Shown here piece by piece: positions 60,221 through 64,000 of a stretch of DNA of 64,000 nt. The DNA lies in assembly GCF_029227915.1 (NCBI RefSeq), contig NC_079875.1, positions 15,309,001 to 15,373,000 on the forward strand, written 5' to 3'. Both the position numbers and the translations under genes were made by a program. The notes under the pieces were generated by a model. The model did no database searches and was not told the DNA's origin. It saw only the letters and a list, made by a program, of their open reading frames with translations. The stretch comes from Hydractinia symbiolongicarpus (Eukaryota; Cnidaria; Hydrozoa; Anthoathecata; Hydractiniidae). The first letter of the stretch is position 1. Every line of letters starts with the position of its first letter.

Positions 60221-61002
60221 CTTTTTATTGCACTTGTGAATTTTTTCTTTTTCTAAAATATTATAGAGTAATGAAAAAGGCTATTACGCTGATTATGTAA
60301 CATTCATTTCTTCGTGATTGATCACATATCCTGAGCCCTAAGTCTAGGATCCTCTGTATTACCAATTGCATCAAAAATTGTGTAAGTTACAGAATACAGA
60401 CAGCCTAAACATTGCTGGGGTAGCTTACTGATAAGTAGCTGGGGTAGCTCTAGACAGAAGTTTGTAGATAATAAAGTTTCTGTCAAGGTAAAAAGATAAA
60501 AATACTTGTATGCTCAGAAAACTTTGTTTTAAAAGTTATTGCAGCATCAAAATTATTTAAAATATATAATGGAGGAGGGTGCTACGACAAACATGGGGAA
60601 AGAAGAAAGAGGAAAGTTCCAATATTTAATGTCCAAAACCAAACTGTCACATAAATGGAACTTTTTTAAATGAAACTCATTTTAAATCTACAAACCCCTC
60701 TACCCAAGTTGCAATGGTGATGCGTGTAAATATTTTGGTTTTTGAAGCGACCTACAATATTGAAACTGGGGAAAGGTGGAAAATAGGAAAAGTTTCAATA
60801 TTTAAAGTCTGGAATTGTAGCTGAATTTTATGGTATTTCTCTAGCTTTAGATACTTTAAAACCGCTGTCTAGAATCAATTGGCATGAGATATACCTCAAG
60901 ATTAGTAAGGCTAACCACAACAATTTATATACATTGCATTGCTACTACACTACCAGCCACGATCTTGTGCAGATTTTTATCGGTCTGGCCTATTTTTTTT
61001 AA

Positions 61003-61108
61003 TCCCGCCAACTCTATAATATAACCTGCTGCGAGTGAGAAGATAAATGGCGTACTCAAAAGGTTCCGAAATTTGACAAGCTAAAGCAAATTTGTTTGTG
61101 GCGGGAAA
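61003..61108 (-). promoter_or_regulatory. Possible HAUS6 promoter region with E2F-like motifs
   Basis: TCCCGCCA at 61003-61010 and GGCGGGAAA at 61100-61108, about 100 bp apart in a locally GC-richer patch (TTGCGCATTGCGCGACGGGG follows). HAUS6 is a mitotic gene and its first coding exon has a 3' splice site just before the ATG, so an upstream non-coding exon could start here. No TSS evidence. Confidence 0.2.
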
Positions 61109-64000
61109 TGCTTGCGCATTGCGCGACGGGGATGACCCTGATATAAAACTGGAAATGGATAATGGTAAACAAGACTTATTGTGTTGTCGAATTTTCTTCT
61201 TTGTTGGACTTAGTTAGAGTTAACTCTATTTTTTGCACTAGTTTACCACCCCTAATTTTTAAAAGTATCATCAAGCATCTTAGCTATATCTAGCGAACTA
61301 TATAAAAAGTTTCCAACACAGATGACCTGTTTGTGTACTTTTGTCCCCTAATTTTGCGATTGTGTCCCAATGTTATTTAGGTTACGAAGGCTCTGAAAAT
61401 TATTGACCAGATAGCTCTGTCCTTGCATTTCAACTAACAAGTGCGCTGCATTTTGTAATAGACCTTTTGAACGTTTACATTATTCCTGGTAAGCCCCTTT
61501 TAGCTTTGGCAATTGCATGAAAGGCAGAAAGATGCAGGCACTAGGTAAAGTGAGCTCTTTTTCAGTCTGTTTTTTTGCTTGAATGTATTAAACTTTATAT
61601 AAATAGTCAATTAAAAGTTTTTAATCTACACACTCAATAATAGCTCTGGCATTTTTCTGCCTGCCATGCAGTTGTTAAAGTCAGAAGGGCTATCTGTTAA
61701 AATGTAAACATTTAAAAAGGTCTGTTGGCATGGCTGAAAGAAGGCATACCTGCCGAGTCCCACAGTATTGCCGTTGGACCTGTTTTGCTAAAGAATCTGA
61801 CTGTCTCACGATTTGTTATTCTCACTTTTTTTACCAAAAAAGGCGATTTTTGATATGTAGCTACATTCTTTCCAAATAATAAATATATAATAATATCTTT
61901 TATTGCATTGACACTTCTTGATTCATTTTTCTATGACTTTTACTCCATCATAGTAGGTAAATATTAGTTTTAAATGTTGAATAGCACATTTTTAATCTTG
62001 GACAAGAACATTTCATACTATTGCACATGTTTCAATACAGAATGTACACATACTGCATAATTCCCACAAAATTAAATTTTCTACTTGTTGTTTCCCTACA
62101 CAACGTAAAGAAAAAGGTGAACTTGATTATACTTGGCTTGGAATGGAACGGACAAGAAGATTTTACATTTGCATTATGTAAGCATTTTAAGTATGCATCT
62201 GTTCCGTTCCATTCTGAAAAAAAAATTCTTGAAGAAAGCAGCTTTAAAACCTAGCTTTGACCTTTATCCCATTCTACCAATAAATATTGTCCACTTGCGT
62301 CTTATCCAGGCCTGAAAATTTGTCTTTTCGTTCCGCGAAGTAGACCTTGTGGATACGATACGTTAACGACGCTAACAATTAGCTTTAAACCGATAAATAA
62401 GTGGAGAACCATTTCATAATCGCCCTAGTTAGTGACAACACCTACTCCATAGTAGTAAAGTATTATAATAAAAATATATTATATTAAGAAATTAATATAA
62501 TTTGAAATATTGTCCAAGGGAAACGATTTATCGTTACCGTCTTTATTGATTCACGGAAATGTCGGGGAAGAGAAACGATCGTTTACGCCAAATTTCCAAA
62601 CCTGTTATCCAGTCCACTGGTGGCCTGCATCTTGTAATAGCCGTAGGCTAATAATGCTGGTCTCCTTACAGTGATAGCCTAATTTTCTTCGTAAATTTGA
62701 TATTTATTTGACTTTTACCTTATGTATGCTATTACTGTAGAATAAATACTTCTTCTTCTTCAGTCCTCTTTTTTAACGGATAGATAATGTCAACATACAA
62801 ATAGTTTAATTTGGGTGGCAGGTACTGTAAAAAGAATATAACTGTACTCCTCTCACCGGCAGTGATATCAGGACAAATTTGTAAATCTTCATGTAAAATA
62901 TTTCATTAATTCACCTGTTAAATATGTGAAGATAAATTGATTTCTTTGGATTGCAAAGGGATTACTATGGAAATGTTATCAAGTTATGAAAATATTCTCA
63001 TCATAGTTTGTTCAGAAACAAAAAAACGTCATAGAAAACAAGACCATGGCTGTAGTTCATTTAAAAAACAAAACATAGATCCTTTAAAAAGATTATACTA
63101 TAAAACAGGATCATAGAATGCAATACGATCACAATCGTTTTGATTCATATAAAGTGTGACAACCATTTCAAAAATTCATATCTCTTGGACCTAGTATCTT
63201 GCTTTGTGTCCTAAAGTGATACATTATTGTGGAGAATAAATCTCATAAATTAGCTTCAAAGATGGTGCTTTACCTCTCTGCAATTGACAGGCAGTTAAAG
63301 GCATGTAATCACCCTGTAGGCAATTTTTTTTGAGGTGCCTATTTTATTGTAAAAATTGATACACGAGAAAACATTATCCTGAAAATCTTATTGAAAACTG
63401 ACAACCAGAAAATGTCAAATGTTTCATTGAAATAGCAAACTCACCCCAATTTCTCTTCGCCTACAGAACAGCCATTACATTTCATTGCACGAATCATGCG
63501 ATAATATATGCACAGCAAAATCGATCACATGGTAGCTGGATTCATGCCATTACAGAAAAAATAATAAATGAGGGAGGATGCTTTTGTAAATGTGTCAACG
63601 AAGCTCTGAACATGATAAATCAGATAAATCAATCAAAGTTTCTGTGTTATTTTTAATTATTTAAACGTTTTAATTTAATTATCTCCATAATGCTTCAGCT
63701 ATCTTCAACTATCACAATGTGCATTCTCCCCCATTGGGTCTTTTTGCTTATAATATGCAATAATCTGGGTCATGCTAATAAAAGAAGACAGAGCGTAATA
63801 ACATTAATTATCATAATTATTAGCCACAAGACAATGTTGTGATTTCTTCTCTCTGTTTCGTTTGGTTTCTCTGGTCTCCAAAAAAAATGGTCAATAGAAT
63901 AAAAAGAAAATTTTTTTTCTTCTCAGCCTTTTTAAATAGAAACTCTGTGAAAAAATATATTTTCAGTTTTTGATGTCATGTTTTACAGAAAAAAAACAAG

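Larger units (their letters stand above)
59600..64000. other. Right-hand region, no gene recognised
   Basis: No frame has both splice sites and a recognisable protein. Features seen: a short motif block around 59890-59945 resembling 53780-53830 (CACACCTTAAT, GTGCAG, GTGCG), a B-box-like GGTTCAAACTCC on the minus strand near 60090-60105, the hairpin 60197-60220, E2F-like motifs near 61.0-61.1 kb, and a retroposon-like 3' end with a CTT tail at about 62590-62763. It may contain the HAUS6 promoter. Confidence 0.45.

Noticed and set aside
1-64000. Bacterial, phage or plasmid origin
   Set aside because: Spliceosomal introns in three genes, eukaryote-only complexes (augmin, CST) and LINE/SINE elements exclude it.

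Overview
This is a eukaryotic, strongly AT-rich (by eye), intron-containing animal sequence. Spliceosomal GT/AG introns, tRNA genes with internal promoters, non-LTR retrotransposons, SINE-like repeats and trinucleotide arrays rule out a bacterium or phage. The gene set (CTC1, an ERK3/4-type kinase, HAUS6, a phosphagen kinase with an arginine-kinase-length specificity loop) and the style of the repeats suggest an early-branching metazoan. A cnidarian, perhaps a hydrozoan, is the most likely source; this is inference, not proof.

Layout, left to right. (1) 1.27-19.25 kb, + strand: the 3' half of a CTC1 gene (CST telomere complex), seven exons with matching intron phases. Its largest intron (5.58-17.22 kb) holds a complete, uninterrupted phosphagen kinase gene on the same strand (9.5-10.7 kb), a GTT-rich minisatellite and two related copies of a repeat carrying a 40-bp satellite with CCCTAA. 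(2) 19.3-24.9 kb: no gene seen. (3) 25.3-27.8 kb, - strand: a complete two-exon atypical MAP kinase of the ERK3/ERK4 (MAPK6/MAPK4) type. (4) 28-38.5 kb: intergenic, with a decayed coding relic of unknown family (34.05-34.34 kb), a perfect 34-bp palindrome, three tRNA-Val genes (35.0-35.9 kb) and a 196-bp tandem duplication. (5) 38.6-54.5 kb, - strand: HAUS6, the augmin complex subunit, reconstructed as 27 coding exons (about 1048 aa, all phases consistent). (6) 54.5-59.6 kb: a nest of LINE elements, namely an internal fragment of one LINE, a 5'-truncated CR1/L2-like reverse transcriptase, and a near full-length but broken LINE with APE endonuclease, reverse transcriptase and a PHD-like zinc finger. 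A 3' fragment of the last family also sits in a HAUS6 intron. (7) 59.6-64 kb: no coding gene seen; possible promoter motifs near 61.0-61.1 kb.

The main genes are unrelated housekeeping or regulatory genes: telomere end protection, energy buffering, signalling and spindle microtubule nucleation. There is no operon-like system. The most notable points are the nested phosphagen kinase, whose catalytic NEED motif reads NEGD, the atypical activation loop of the MAP kinase, the run of symmetric phase-1 exons carrying Thr-Pro motifs in HAUS6, and 3' splice sites lying just upstream of two start codons, which would fit spliced-leader trans-splicing. Intron boundaries were read by eye from splice consensus and phase continuity; comparisons to human proteins are from memory.
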